Assembly (NCBI GenBank): GCA_015680685.1
Contig: MNCI01021396.1
Coordinates: 438,606-502,605, forward strand
Length of the DNA: 64,000 nucleotides
Reading direction: 5' to 3'
DNA from: Gnetum montanum
Lineage: Eukaryota > Streptophyta > Gnetopsida > Gnetales > Gnetaceae
Shown here: one piece after another, positions 11,936 to 21,859 of the stretch
Layout: the number at the start of each line of letters is the position of its first letter
Numbering within the stretch: the first letter of the stretch is position 1
Position numbers and translations under genes: made by a program
Notes under the pieces: model-generated
Told to the model about the DNA's origin: nothing
Seen by the model: the letters and a program-made list of their open reading frames with translations, nothing else
The model's database searches: none

Positions 11936-12428
11936 TAGGAGAGTTTGCACCAAAATGTTTAGTGTGGGCCTCTGAAGTTGGTTTATGAGGGAATCAGCAT
12001 GTGGCAGTGTTCGTTTTGCTTTATATATTTGTTTATTTTGTGTTTTGAACAATTTTAATTAAGATTAATAATAAAAGAAATACATAAAATAAAAAAAAGA
12101 AACAAAATGCAAGGCGGTCGCGACAACGGCGGCGGTGTGAGGTGCTATATATAGCATAGGGGGGGGGGGTCATTTGTAAACACCATGAATCTTGAAGCAA
12201 GCTGAGCGTAAGCATAAACCTCAGCATAAGCGTAAACCTCCAAACCCCAGGATAAACACAGAAGTTTGAATACTAGCGTAAGTGTAAGCATAGAGGCTTA
12301 GTGTGAGCATAGAGGATCCCAACTCAGCGTGAGTGTAGAGACATAACCTCGGCATAGAGGATTCAGCTCTATGTGCTGCCTCAGACCTCAACATAAACCC
12401 TGTCAGTTGCAGCATAAAGGACATCGGG
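11936..12428 (+). promoter_or_regulatory. Upstream region and TATA box of aORF, copy A
   Basis: TGCTATATATAGCA at 12142-12155 is a palindromic TATA box followed by a run of ten G. It lies about 275 bp upstream of the ATG at 12429. The equivalent place in copy E (45534-45545) has CGCTATATAGCA, so a TATA element in a GC-flanked palindrome is shared by two diverged copies. Between TATA and ATG are many variants of 'agcgtaagc'. No other promoter element is clear. Confidence 0.5.
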
Positions 12429-15400
12429 ATGGGCAAGGGTAAGGAGGTAGAAGGCTAGGGGAGGAAGGGGCCTAAGCTGACTTTCGTGGAGGAGAGTGAG
12501 GCAATGTTGCAGTGTCTGCCTAGACCAAGGGTTCCATTGTGGCCAGGATCATCACATAGGTAGGTTCTAATCTTGCCTCTATTAGTTATTTTCATCTATA
12601 CATATTATTTGGCGTAGATGATTTTCGTAGCATAGATAATTTTTGTAGCATAGAGGGTTTCGGCGTATACGCCCAGCATAGACAGTTAGGGTAGAGGGCC
12701 TGTATCCTGAGCGTAGGTCCACAGCGTAGAGGGTCTCTATAGCATATAGGGTCTGTACGCTAAGCGTAGAGGATTTCCTTAGCGTATAGCGTAGATAGTT
12801 TGAATAGTGTGTAGCGTAAAGGATTTTAACAATATACAGCGTAGACGATTTTATTAGTATGAAGCGTAGATGGTTTTCAGAGCATATACGCTGACTGTTT
12901 ACATAGTGTTCAACGTGAATTATTTGCACAGTGTTCAGTGTACACTGTTTGCACAGCATATATGCTGACGGTTTACACAGCGTATAGGGTAAACTGTTTA
13001 CACAGCGTATACACTGGCAATTTTTCATAGCGTATATGCTAATTGTAAATAGTTTGTTCTTTTTGGGCGGCGTATAGCGTAGACCTGTTTCATAGCGTAT
13101 ACACTAATGATTTTTACAGTGTATACATTGAGCGTAAACAGGTTTTCAACAACGTATACATCGAGTTAGGTAGTGTATACGTCGAGCATAAACAGTTGGT
13201 AATTTTTCTAAGTGTTGGTTTACAAGGTGAAATTTTGTTTTTTATCTCAGTTTCGTGTATGGCTGATTTATCATGGCATTTCGGTTGCTTGCAGGGACAC
13301 TGAAACTTTTCTCCTGGTGGTTGAGCTAGTTGGAGTATTGGCGTGGTTTGGCCCCATTGAGGTCAATGAACCTACCCCTGATTTGATTGTTGACAACAAT
13401 GGGGTTTGGTTCATGGAAGGGGCGTGTGAATTCCTCGCCTTTGTCTTGGACAAATTTAAGGTGGTGGTCTGGTCCCACATAAACAAACAAGTGGCATGAA
13501 GCGTGCTTAAGGCTATGTTGCCAGGGGCTTTGGAGGGCGTTGCGGTCTTCATGAACGTTGTTGATGAAGGGCCACTTGTGATTGAGGGCAGTTCCTTTGG
13601 CGGGCCCAGGTCTACTCGCCCGTTGGCACACATGTGGGACCTATTGCCCCGAGGGAGTGACTACCTCAACAACACTTTGTTTGTAGCTACGCGTGCATAC
13701 ACACTGTTCCAGAACCCTCCTAGCATAGTGTACCAGGTAGAGAGGTAAGATGTTTTTTTAGCTTGTCATTTCTGTCTCTGTTTTGAATTTTTTGTTGTTT
13801 AATGTTTGCCTTTGTTTTGATGACCGTTCTTTTGTAGATCCCAAGTCAACCAAGATGGGACATGCATTGATGATGATGGGCTTGCCCTAGCTCATATTGC
13901 TCTAGAGGCCTTTATGGTGGATCTCACCCTTCACGGAGCTGTGTTAGCTCAAACCAAGGATGATATTGTCCATTTTCACAAACAATTTTCTAGACCGTTC
14001 GCACAATGCACAGCTCGTGGATGGTTGCATGGGAATTGGTCGCATAAAGGACCAATTTTTCCTCATGACTCTGACTTGGGTAGCACCTCTAAGTGCACTA
14101 CTGAAGGTAAGTAACAATATTTCCTAGATGCATTAATGTGTTTGTTTAATTGCTGGGGGTTATACTAATGTAATGGTTTCAAATTGTATCTGCAGTTGAT
14201 GTCCCTCCCGGCGGAGACCGTGTCATAACAGGATGAATTGAGAGTACTCTCTCGATGAAGTTTGGGGAGATCAATAAGGCATAGAAATGGTTGCATACCC
14301 ATGCCCCGCCATCCATTGTCCATTGTTTAGATGACGTTAGCCTTATGAAGCTCTTTACAACCCCTAGCCCTGATGTGTCGATAACCGAAATGATCGGAAT
14401 TGTTGATTCATTCGACAAATCCATCTCTTACTACAGCACCCGGATTAAGGGTGTTAAGATAGTCTTCCATCTGTCAGCTGGGTTCTTCTTGAACCTGTTT
14501 GGTGTACCGACGGATGACATAGATGTAGTTTTGGATAGGGCTCAGAAAGAGCTTCATATGGTACGTGAGCTAGAGGACTGGTTGGGTGTTACCAAGGGTG
14601 CTAAGGGATTTCCTATGTAGGGGAAGTTAAAGGTTGAGGAAGTTAATGAATTATATCCCCTGTTTAGGGCACGGGTATTTCCTAAATCCCTTTCCTAAGT
14701 GTGGAGTCTTGGTGTCTAAGCTGTGCGTATTATGCAAACTGTCCTAGCAACTGGAATGCATTATAACTAGGCCCAATTTTTGTTGTTGGGCCTTCATAAG
14801 GAGATAGTGCGATTGCGCTCAAATGTTGAGGCGTAGTAGCACTTTACATTTGCATTCTTTGCTAGCTATCTTTGTCATCTAGGCAAGTTTCTAGTGGTTC
14901 GTGTGGACAATAAGTATGTTCTATGGGATCGTGGTCAATTATCTCGCCCATGGATCAACCATTTGTTTGAAATAACTGAGTCCCAAGACGCACCCAAGGG
15001 GATTGATGAATCCGTATCCATCATGACAGGGGGATCATCTGGTACCTCCATCCATACATGTGAAAATGTAGGGTTGGAACTAGATGATGTGCCCTACACT
15101 GCAAAGAGAGCAGAATGGATCATTATAGAGATCATCGGTAAGGCCAAGTCGAAGCTGACGAAGCATGAACGTTCAACCGAGGAGGCCTCAAATGTGGATG
15201 AGCCACGGGTGAAGCGCATACAGTTCAAGATGTCTGTCTGAGGTAAGTAAACTCAATGTACTTATTCCTTTATCATTTTCATCTTATTCATAATTTTTAT
15301 TTTGACCGCTTACATGCCACTGATGGCTTCAGACTTGACTCAAGAAGTGAGGAGGCAGGAATTAGAGACTATCATTGAAGAGGAGGAAGCCAAAATAGAG

Positions 15401-16930
15401 TTAGTGACTAAGGAAGAGGTCGTCAAGGATCAGGCAGAAGAAATGGAGGAGCTACGGGAAGACACCATGGAGACTGAACTGGTGGATGACCAGGGTGGTG
15501 TCGATGAGATGTTTAGTAGCTTCCTCAAGGGATGGTTGGACCTTGGTGAACCCCCAAACCCAGAAGGGGATAGGGAACATGGTATATTTCCTTTTATTTT
15601 ATCCCATTGCTTTGTGAGTGGTTGTTTCCATGGTGTTTTACTTTTGTGTTTTCATCGCTTCCAGACGAAGGTAGTGAAACCAGAATGATGTGGCTGGACG
15701 TGCCCATGAAAACGGTTCCCCTTGAAAGGACCACGGAGGTTAGTCCGTCTCGTACTCGTGGATCATTTACTTGGACCGAAATTCCAAGTAAGATGGATTT
15801 TGTGGCTGGTATTGCTGAGGAGGTTGTAGAACATATTCAGGAAGCCCACCCTGAGTTAGGTATAAATGTTTCAAGTTTTTGTTTTTTTACAACTTTAGAG
15901 TTTCACACCTCGTTTTTGTCATTTTAGTGTTTGTTCTTTTCGTATGCGTAGGTGCCAAATTGAGGTGGGATCCATCTGAGACAGTTAACATTGAGAGTTT
16001 GCCCACACTATCCCCAGAAGTCGAGCAAGTGCCAAGGCCAGTCAATGAAGAAGTGGCAAAGGGTCTTGTACATAACGCGAAATCGCTTTGGACTTGTAGG
16101 CATTCCATCAAACAGTTGTGGTTGCAAGTTCAAGCAAAGGAGAAGGAAGTTTTCGAGTTGTTAGTTGAGCGTGACGATCTCAAGGCTCGGTATGAGTTTG
16201 CCTCTACTAAAATAAGTGATGATCGCTCTTGGCGGACTTTTGAGGTCATGTATACTAGATATTGGAACCTACTCAATCGCCATGCATCACTGTCCCAGAA
16301 ATTAGCAGAGCGCAAGGCCTAGGTAGATCTATTGAACCTTAAGTGCCAAGATTGGAAGGCTTTCGCTTCCAAGGTGCGTAAGTGGGGTCAAGATGACAAG
16401 AACCACAAGCACCATTATAAGAAATCATTGAAAGAAGTATCCATTGAGAAGCGTTAGCTAGAAATGTTTGTAGAGGGCCTGGGTCTATGCTCTGCTTTTG
16501 ATATCTTTGCTTAGAACACGACTGTTGAGATGGAATCGCCTACTAGGTTGATCGTGAAGGCTTCTGGGGAGTTGTCTGTGGGTGAATTCCCTTTAAAGCA
16601 TCCTACCTGGTTAGTTGTTGACAAGGGGAAGGCCTTGGTAGATGTCGACCTAGGCCTTGATGGGACCGATTGGACCAGTGTCTTAGAAGAGGAAATCCTT
16701 TGCCGGCTAGAATTCGGCTTAGGGGGATCCCCTACGGTAAGAATTTTGCTATCATGGAATTCTTTCACTGAATAATGTTTGAAGGTGTTTTCTTTTATCT
16801 TTATGTTGATTGTTTTTTTTTTTTGCATTTTTAGGATCAAGGTAATGATGATGTCTGAGAAGCTGGCCCCAGTGGAGTGGGGGTCCATGATGCCAGCTGG
16901 TCTAAAGGGGATGACCCTCCCATCTCGGAT
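12429..16930 (+). pseudogene. Antisense gene aORF, copy A: HAD/FCP1-like domain, unknown domain, coiled coil
   Basis: A spliced gene running opposite to element A. Exons inferred from splice signals and from alignment with copies B, D and E: 12429-12559, 13295-13744, 13838-14106, 14196-15242, 15333-15581, 15665-15859, 15952-16736 and 16835 to about 16930. Donors such as AAG|GTAAGT at 14107 and AG|GTAAGT at 15243 are near-perfect. Exon 1 encodes a Lys-rich start. Exon 2 resembles plant FCP1/SCP HAD phosphatases ('FLLVVELVGVLAWF', 'FLAFVLDKFKVVVWSH', 'NNTLFVATRAYTLFQNPP'), but the catalytic Asp residues are missing. Exon 4 holds a conserved domain of unknown function ('FHLSAGFFLNLFGVP', 'LEDWLGVTKGAKGFPM'). 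Exons 5-7 are acidic, then coiled coil, and exon 8 is a short tail. In-frame stops (for example TGA 13497-13499) show decay. Function is unknown; the HAD origin is my inference from motif order. Confidence 0.75.
12600..13200. repeat. Palindromic-word array inside intron 1 of aORF, copy A
   Basis: The intron (12560-13294) is filled with about thirty variants of 'agcgtatacgc' and 'agcgtagac', the words of the LTRs of the same element. It contains no coding content; the 148-codon minus-strand frame here is a translation of the repeat. Confidence 0.7.
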
Positions 16931-17021
16931 GTTTATTTTTTTTTTTTGCTTCAAAATTATTCTGGCTCACATTCTTACGTGAAATTGTAAATTGAATGAT
17001 TTGAGTTACGTTGAATGGATG

Positions 17022-17027
17022 AATAAA
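17022..17027 (+). terminator. Possible polyadenylation signal of aORF, copy A
   Basis: AATAAA lies about 90 bp after the end of the last exon, in AT-rich DNA with TGTA-rich text around it. This arrangement is typical of plant 3' ends. It supports transcription of the gene on the plus strand but proves nothing alone. Confidence 0.35.
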
Positions 17028-17294
17028 ATCAGAAATTGTAAATTGTACATCATTACATGTATATATACATAATTTTTACTTATATATTTTTTTGTGTATT
17101 TTGGGTTTAAATGTAAACATGACATGAAAATATAAGATGTTTTGGTTTGTTTTTGTGGTTTAAGTATAACGCACGGATGTAATCATAAGTAGGACTATAA
17201 TTATAGGTGAAAGATAATTGCAAAAAAGGACAACATGACAATGCAAGCGTAAATTCGAATAGTGAATTTGAAATTGGGAGGAAAACAAGTATAA

Positions 17295-17600
17295 GTGGGT
17301 GATCTAGTTTAAGGCCATTTTGGGCCACTCGCACTAGTTTAAGGCCATTTCGGGCCATATGCGTAATTTAAGGCCATTTTGGGCCTCGACGTAAGCAAGG
17401 GAAGTTTCAAATGACACGGATGGATTTCTCTTGATAGACCGACCATTTTTGATCCTGGCTAGTTTTATGTCATTGTGGACATGATAGTTTAATGTCATTT
17501 TAGACTTGGAATGTTGCTTCGGACTATTTGTAGTTTAACATCATTTCAGACAGTTCGTAGTTTAACGTCATTTCGGACGATTTGTTGTTTATTGTCTTAG
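17295..17600 (+). repeat. Hairpin minisatellite between the antisense gene and protease (element A)
   Basis: Three units with stem GGCC/GGCC (for example 17343-17356) are followed by units with TGTC/GACA, GTC/GAC and CGTC/GACG stems (the last at 17566-17579). All are preceded by 'TAGTTTAA'. With the array at 11722-11935 it brackets the antisense gene. Confidence 0.75.
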
Positions 17601-18545
17601 TAATTTTTTGATTTTTCTCATTTTGACGTTAGGAGATGTATTAGCGGGTATGATTCTATATTCAGTGTCCCCTTCGCTGATCATGTTGAATGGTAATTCA
17701 GCCTAAGGGACATCTAATGGAATTTTTTTCACGTTAGTGTTTTCTTGCGCTTCTGCATGTATTGTGGTTTCTGTGTCAGTTGCAGTTTCTAGGTGAGGCT
17801 GCGTATGTACAATGTCAGGCCCGTGTATTTTTGTTTTGGGTGGATTTTCTTTTATGTTTAAAGGATTATTGCCTACTAGTTGTTGTTCATTTATGTCATG
17901 TTGTCTGGGTTCTTCGAGCTTAACCTCTGAGCCTTAGTTTGTGTCTATGTACGATGAGATGATGGGTGTAGCAGCCTCCTCGTGTATAATGATTTCACCA
18001 CCTTCATAAGGCAGGTGAACTTCTTGGTGTATAGGGGAAGAGATTGCTTTAAGTTGGGCTAGCCAGGGCCTTCCCAAGATTAGGTTAAATCCTGGCATTT
18101 CGTCGATTACCACAAAGTTGACGGATGTGGGGAATTGGTCCCCTGCTATGAAGTCTAAGGTCATGGTGCCTTTGACTATCACACACGATCCGCTGAACGA
18201 TTTCAAACATGTGGTTGCGGTTGGTTTGATTAGCTCTATAAGCCCCAGTTGTTTGACGATAGGATATGACACTACATTTGTCATGGCTCCATCATCTACA
18301 TGGACCCTATGTATTTTGAATTGATTTATTCGTATGGTTATAAACATGAGGGCTGTCGTTACCTCTCCTATTTTCTCATCCAACTTGATGTTATCATTAT
18401 GGAAACTTAGTGGCTTGGAAGTTGACCCTTGAGATGAGGACATTATCACATGAATTGAAGGTTCATTTGGAGGTAAGTCCTCGCTCACTGGGATAGATGT
18501 TAACATGCGAACCAAAGCTTCGTGATGGGTTTGAGATGTTAGCAC
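17601..18545 (-). pseudogene. Element A protease region of the gag-protease polyprotein
   Basis: Retropepsin-like aspartic protease that cleaves the polyprotein. 'VHVDDGAMTNVV' is the active-site loop, with Asp where most family members have Ser or Thr (D-D-G-A). 'FNLILGRPWLAQLKAISSP' is the conserved C-terminal motif of plant Ty3/gypsy proteases. The same frame continues from gag (21109) and goes on past one stop at 17934 into a low-complexity tail down to about 17600, ending just before the hairpin array. Elements C and E keep the same D-D-G, so this is a family trait, not a mutation in A alone. Confidence 0.87.
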
Positions 18546-21109
18546 TAGGTCGTATAAACTTAATAAAGTATTTTTTTGTTTGAGTGCTTGTGTGAATTAT
18601 GTTAGGGCTATTGCTAGGTCTCTACTGTTGGGCATATGTTTGTCGGCGGTGACTTGGTCCATTAGGCCCAACAGTTTTATTTTGTGCATCATTGGTTTGT
18701 TGTTTTTACTTGGAATCGTTGATTTAGGCGTATCATGTTTTCTGGATGATTCACCCTCATGGCCTATGTTTGGTTTATCGTTAGGTGGTGCCATGGGTAC
18801 TGCGTTTAGCAGGGTAGGTTTAGGAGGTCCTAAGGCTAGCCGTTGATGCTCCTTCTCTAAACGTTTGCGTGTAAGCTTATCTGCTAAGTGTTCTCATGTG
18901 TGACGCAGGGGTGCAGTTGGTTTCAGAGCCTCAGGCTATTTTGGGATTCGTACTGCATATGGAGTTGGGCAGGGTTGCGATTGGATAGTTGCATGTAGTT
19001 GAGCGCTTGGCTGGCTGGGCACCTTGATGACATAAGGGCTTGTTTTGTTTTGTGTTTGTGAAGTGGAGGATTGATGATCATTGGGATGTTCAGGTGTCCT
19101 GATGACGTATGGAGTTGGCCTAGCTGGAGGTTGTACCTCCGCTATTGTGACGGCGGGTGGTACTCAGACTACGTAGGGACTGGNATGGCCTGGTTTTGGG
19201 GTTGGACTGGGTTGTTCTCATCAAAAGTGATTTGGCCTCCGTTGATCATTCGTTGTATGTCTTGTTTTAGGATGAAACAGTAATCCATTCCATGCCCATT
19301 ACGTTCATGATAATCGCAGAAACAATCCATTCTAAAGCCTTTTGGTACTGGGGGTACATCTGGCATTGCCAGGCTTGGGTTCTGAACCAGTTGACAGAAC
19401 TGATCATGCCTATGGATTGCTGTGGGGGAAAACTGCTTATATTTCATTAATCTAGCTTTCAGGAGTTGGTCGAATAGTTGTGATGGCTTCATAGGAAGTG
19501 GCGTGTATTGGGAGGGTTCTTTCCTCTCAAACTTTCTCGTACAATTCAGCGTTGGGTTCTGTGATGAGGACAATTCTGGTGTGGTTGCGGTGGTAGGTTT
19601 AGTGTAATTGGTAGGGGCAACAAGCGGTTTGCTTTGTTGTCTCATATTTTCTTGTTGTGTTTCTACCACTACCACTATAGTTGTTTTAGCCTTTTGTTTA
19701 TCTTTCTTACTGTGTTGATTCTTAAAGGCTAAATACGTAGGGTCGTGGCTATTTTGGGCCACCTCCTCTATGTTTTTAACCTGTACAAAGGCTTGATTGA
19801 GGTTATGCGCATTGAGATAATATAACTTGGATTTAAAAAAGTCGTTAACAACCCCCTTTAGAATGGTGAGCAGATACGTCTGTGGGATCGGCTCGTGGAG
19901 CTCATTGAGAGTAGCACTCCACCGTTGGATGAATTTTTGTACGGGTTCTAGAGGTGATTGTTTGACCTGTATAAGGCTGTCGAGTGTTGCTTTAGGTTTC
20001 AAGTTATACTTAAACCTGATAACGAATTGATGTAATAACTCCCCTAGAGAAAATATTGAGTTTCTTGGCAAGGCCCGATACCAATCAAGTGCTCTCCCTG
20101 CGAGGGACATAGGGAACACTCGCAAAATGGCATGTGGCCATGCCTAAAGTAATGCGCATTCTAGTCTAAATGTTATGAGGTGAGCATTGGGGTCTGTCTC
20201 CCCATTGTATTTAGTTAGCATAGGCAATGATACACCCTTGGGTAGTGTTAGGGGTGGAACCGAAGAGCTGATAGGGTCATCGTGATAAAAATCTACTACC
20301 TTCAGCTCTTCGTCGGCGGCTGTCTTGAGGCGTTTGACCTTGTCAGTGAAAGGGGCTTCTTGGGTTTGGATCCAGGGAATGTAATGAGTGGACGTAGAGG
20401 CCGGTATGACATGTCGCATCCTGATCACCCGGGGTGGGAAGGTTACTCCTATATTATTTTGAGGAGGTTTCACTTGTAAGAATGGGGGTACCGTGGCCGC
20501 AGGAAGAATTGCGAGGGGAAGCATGTTTACTTGAACATCGGTTTCTGGAGGAATGGGGATGAGAGTGGGTGCCTCTTGTTGAGTCACATGCGCTTGCGTG
20601 ATTTTGAATGGTTGGAGGGACGTAGTTTCACTCGTGAATGGGTGAAACAATGGATTTATATACATTTTTGGGTTAAGGGTGTGATATGAATCTTCATGCT
20701 CGGACTGAGCTACAAAGTCATCTTCCTCTTCCAATTGAGGATTTTCCACGGGTTGGTCCAGGGGCTGATTCTTTAGTAGTAAGAGCTGAGAGATAAGCTT
20801 AAAGTAATGCTCTGGGAGAGGAATGATATCGTATGGTGTAGGGATGAACTCATGTCCTCCCGTGTGAAACAATTCAAATTTTCTTTTGACCTCCATCTCA
20901 GTTTGGTCCACGGTTAGGCCTGCTTGTATTTTCACACAAATGAAATTGTATTGCTCCTGGAGTATGATGTTAAACGATGGGTCCCTCCCTTGGAGTCTAA
21001 GAGACCGGCGAGGCCCCATAGTGGGTTGTACCATGGGTTGTTGAATAGCCATGGTGCCTACGATGTTTGTGACTGGCTTGGTTATAGCGTTGGAGTTTGC
21101 GGTGTTCAT
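18546..21109 (-). pseudogene. Element A gag
   Basis: Structural capsid/nucleocapsid gene. Starting at Met 21109, a single frame runs through to the protease with a few stops. The first 321 codons hold the N-terminal matrix-like part ('EFIPTPYDIIPLPE'). TAG at 20146-20144 interrupts the capsid sequence between 'FRLECALL' and 'AWPHAILRVFPMSL'. The next 318 codons include 'AGRALDWYRALP', a basic linker and 'CDYHERNGHGMDYC', a C-x2-H-x4-GH-x4-C knuckle typical of plant Ty3/gypsy gag. An undetermined base lies at 19184. The part 19168-18546 keeps the frame ('GLMDQVTADKHMPNSRDLA') but has stops. Element B has TAG at the same capsid codon. Confidence 0.88.
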
Positions 21110-21859
21110 GATGAATAGTTGAGAATACGATACAGTGAAAGGGATGTGAAACTGGTTTACTTAGTATGGGTACACTAAGCACGACGTAAACCTACATTCA
21201 CTGGGTATAGCGTATGGACTGGAACTTAGCGTATAGGCTTCAATGCCTAGCATATAGTGACAGCGTATAGGTATACAGTGTATAGTGGTAGCGTAAAGAA
21301 TCTACGACGTAGAGCATACAACGTATATGCTAAGCAACGTAGATGGAGTCTACGGCGTACAACTTTGACAGAGTCAATGTATAGCATAGACAGAGTCTAC
21401 AACATACAGGGTACAGTGTAAACTCAACAGTGTAGTCGCTAGCTACAACGTAGAGTGTGTGGTGTAAACTTAGCAGCAACGTATACATCGGTAGTGTAGA
21501 CAGAGTCTTGTGTGCAGCGTAGACAAAGTCTAGAGCGTAAAGAGTGCAGTGTAAATGTCAGCAGCGTAAATAGAGTTCTATGTGCAGTGTAGACAGAGTC
21601 TACAGCATAAATTGTTTGTAGCATATACTCAGCAGTGTAGACGCTAGGGATTTTGCAGGTAGGGTCAGCGTGTAGTCCATAGGGTAGATGCTCAACAGCG
21701 TATACGCTAGGAAGTTTTCAAATAGAGTCAGCGCAAACTCAGTAGCGTAGACACTAGGAAGTTTTCAGACAAGGTCAGTGTAAACTCAATAGTGTAGACG
21801 CTAGGAGTTCTGAAGACAGTAAGTTTTAAGTAGTAGGCCCTCCCTTTAGCACGAATTTC
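21110..21859 (-). other. Leader of element A with primer-binding neighbourhood
   Basis: Untranslated leader between 5' LTR and gag. From 21190 to 21830 it is made of variants of 'agcgtagacagagtctac', another short inverted word related to the LTR words. Just inside the LTR the minus strand reads GTGCTAAAGGGAGGGCC. Elements B and C carry close variants there, so it may include the tRNA primer-binding site, but I could not match it to a particular tRNA. Confidence 0.55.

Noticed and set aside
12582-13028. 148-codon minus-strand frame
   Set aside because: It reads through the palindromic-word array in intron 1 of copy A; composition is that of the repeat.
14179-14424. Minus-strand frame of 81 codons opposite exon 4 of copy A
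   Set aside because: Exon 4 on the plus strand aligns with three other copies; the minus frame does not.
21843-21859. Primer-binding site for a named tRNA
   Set aside because: The conserved sequence next to the LTR is clear, but I could not match it to the 3' end of a particular tRNA.
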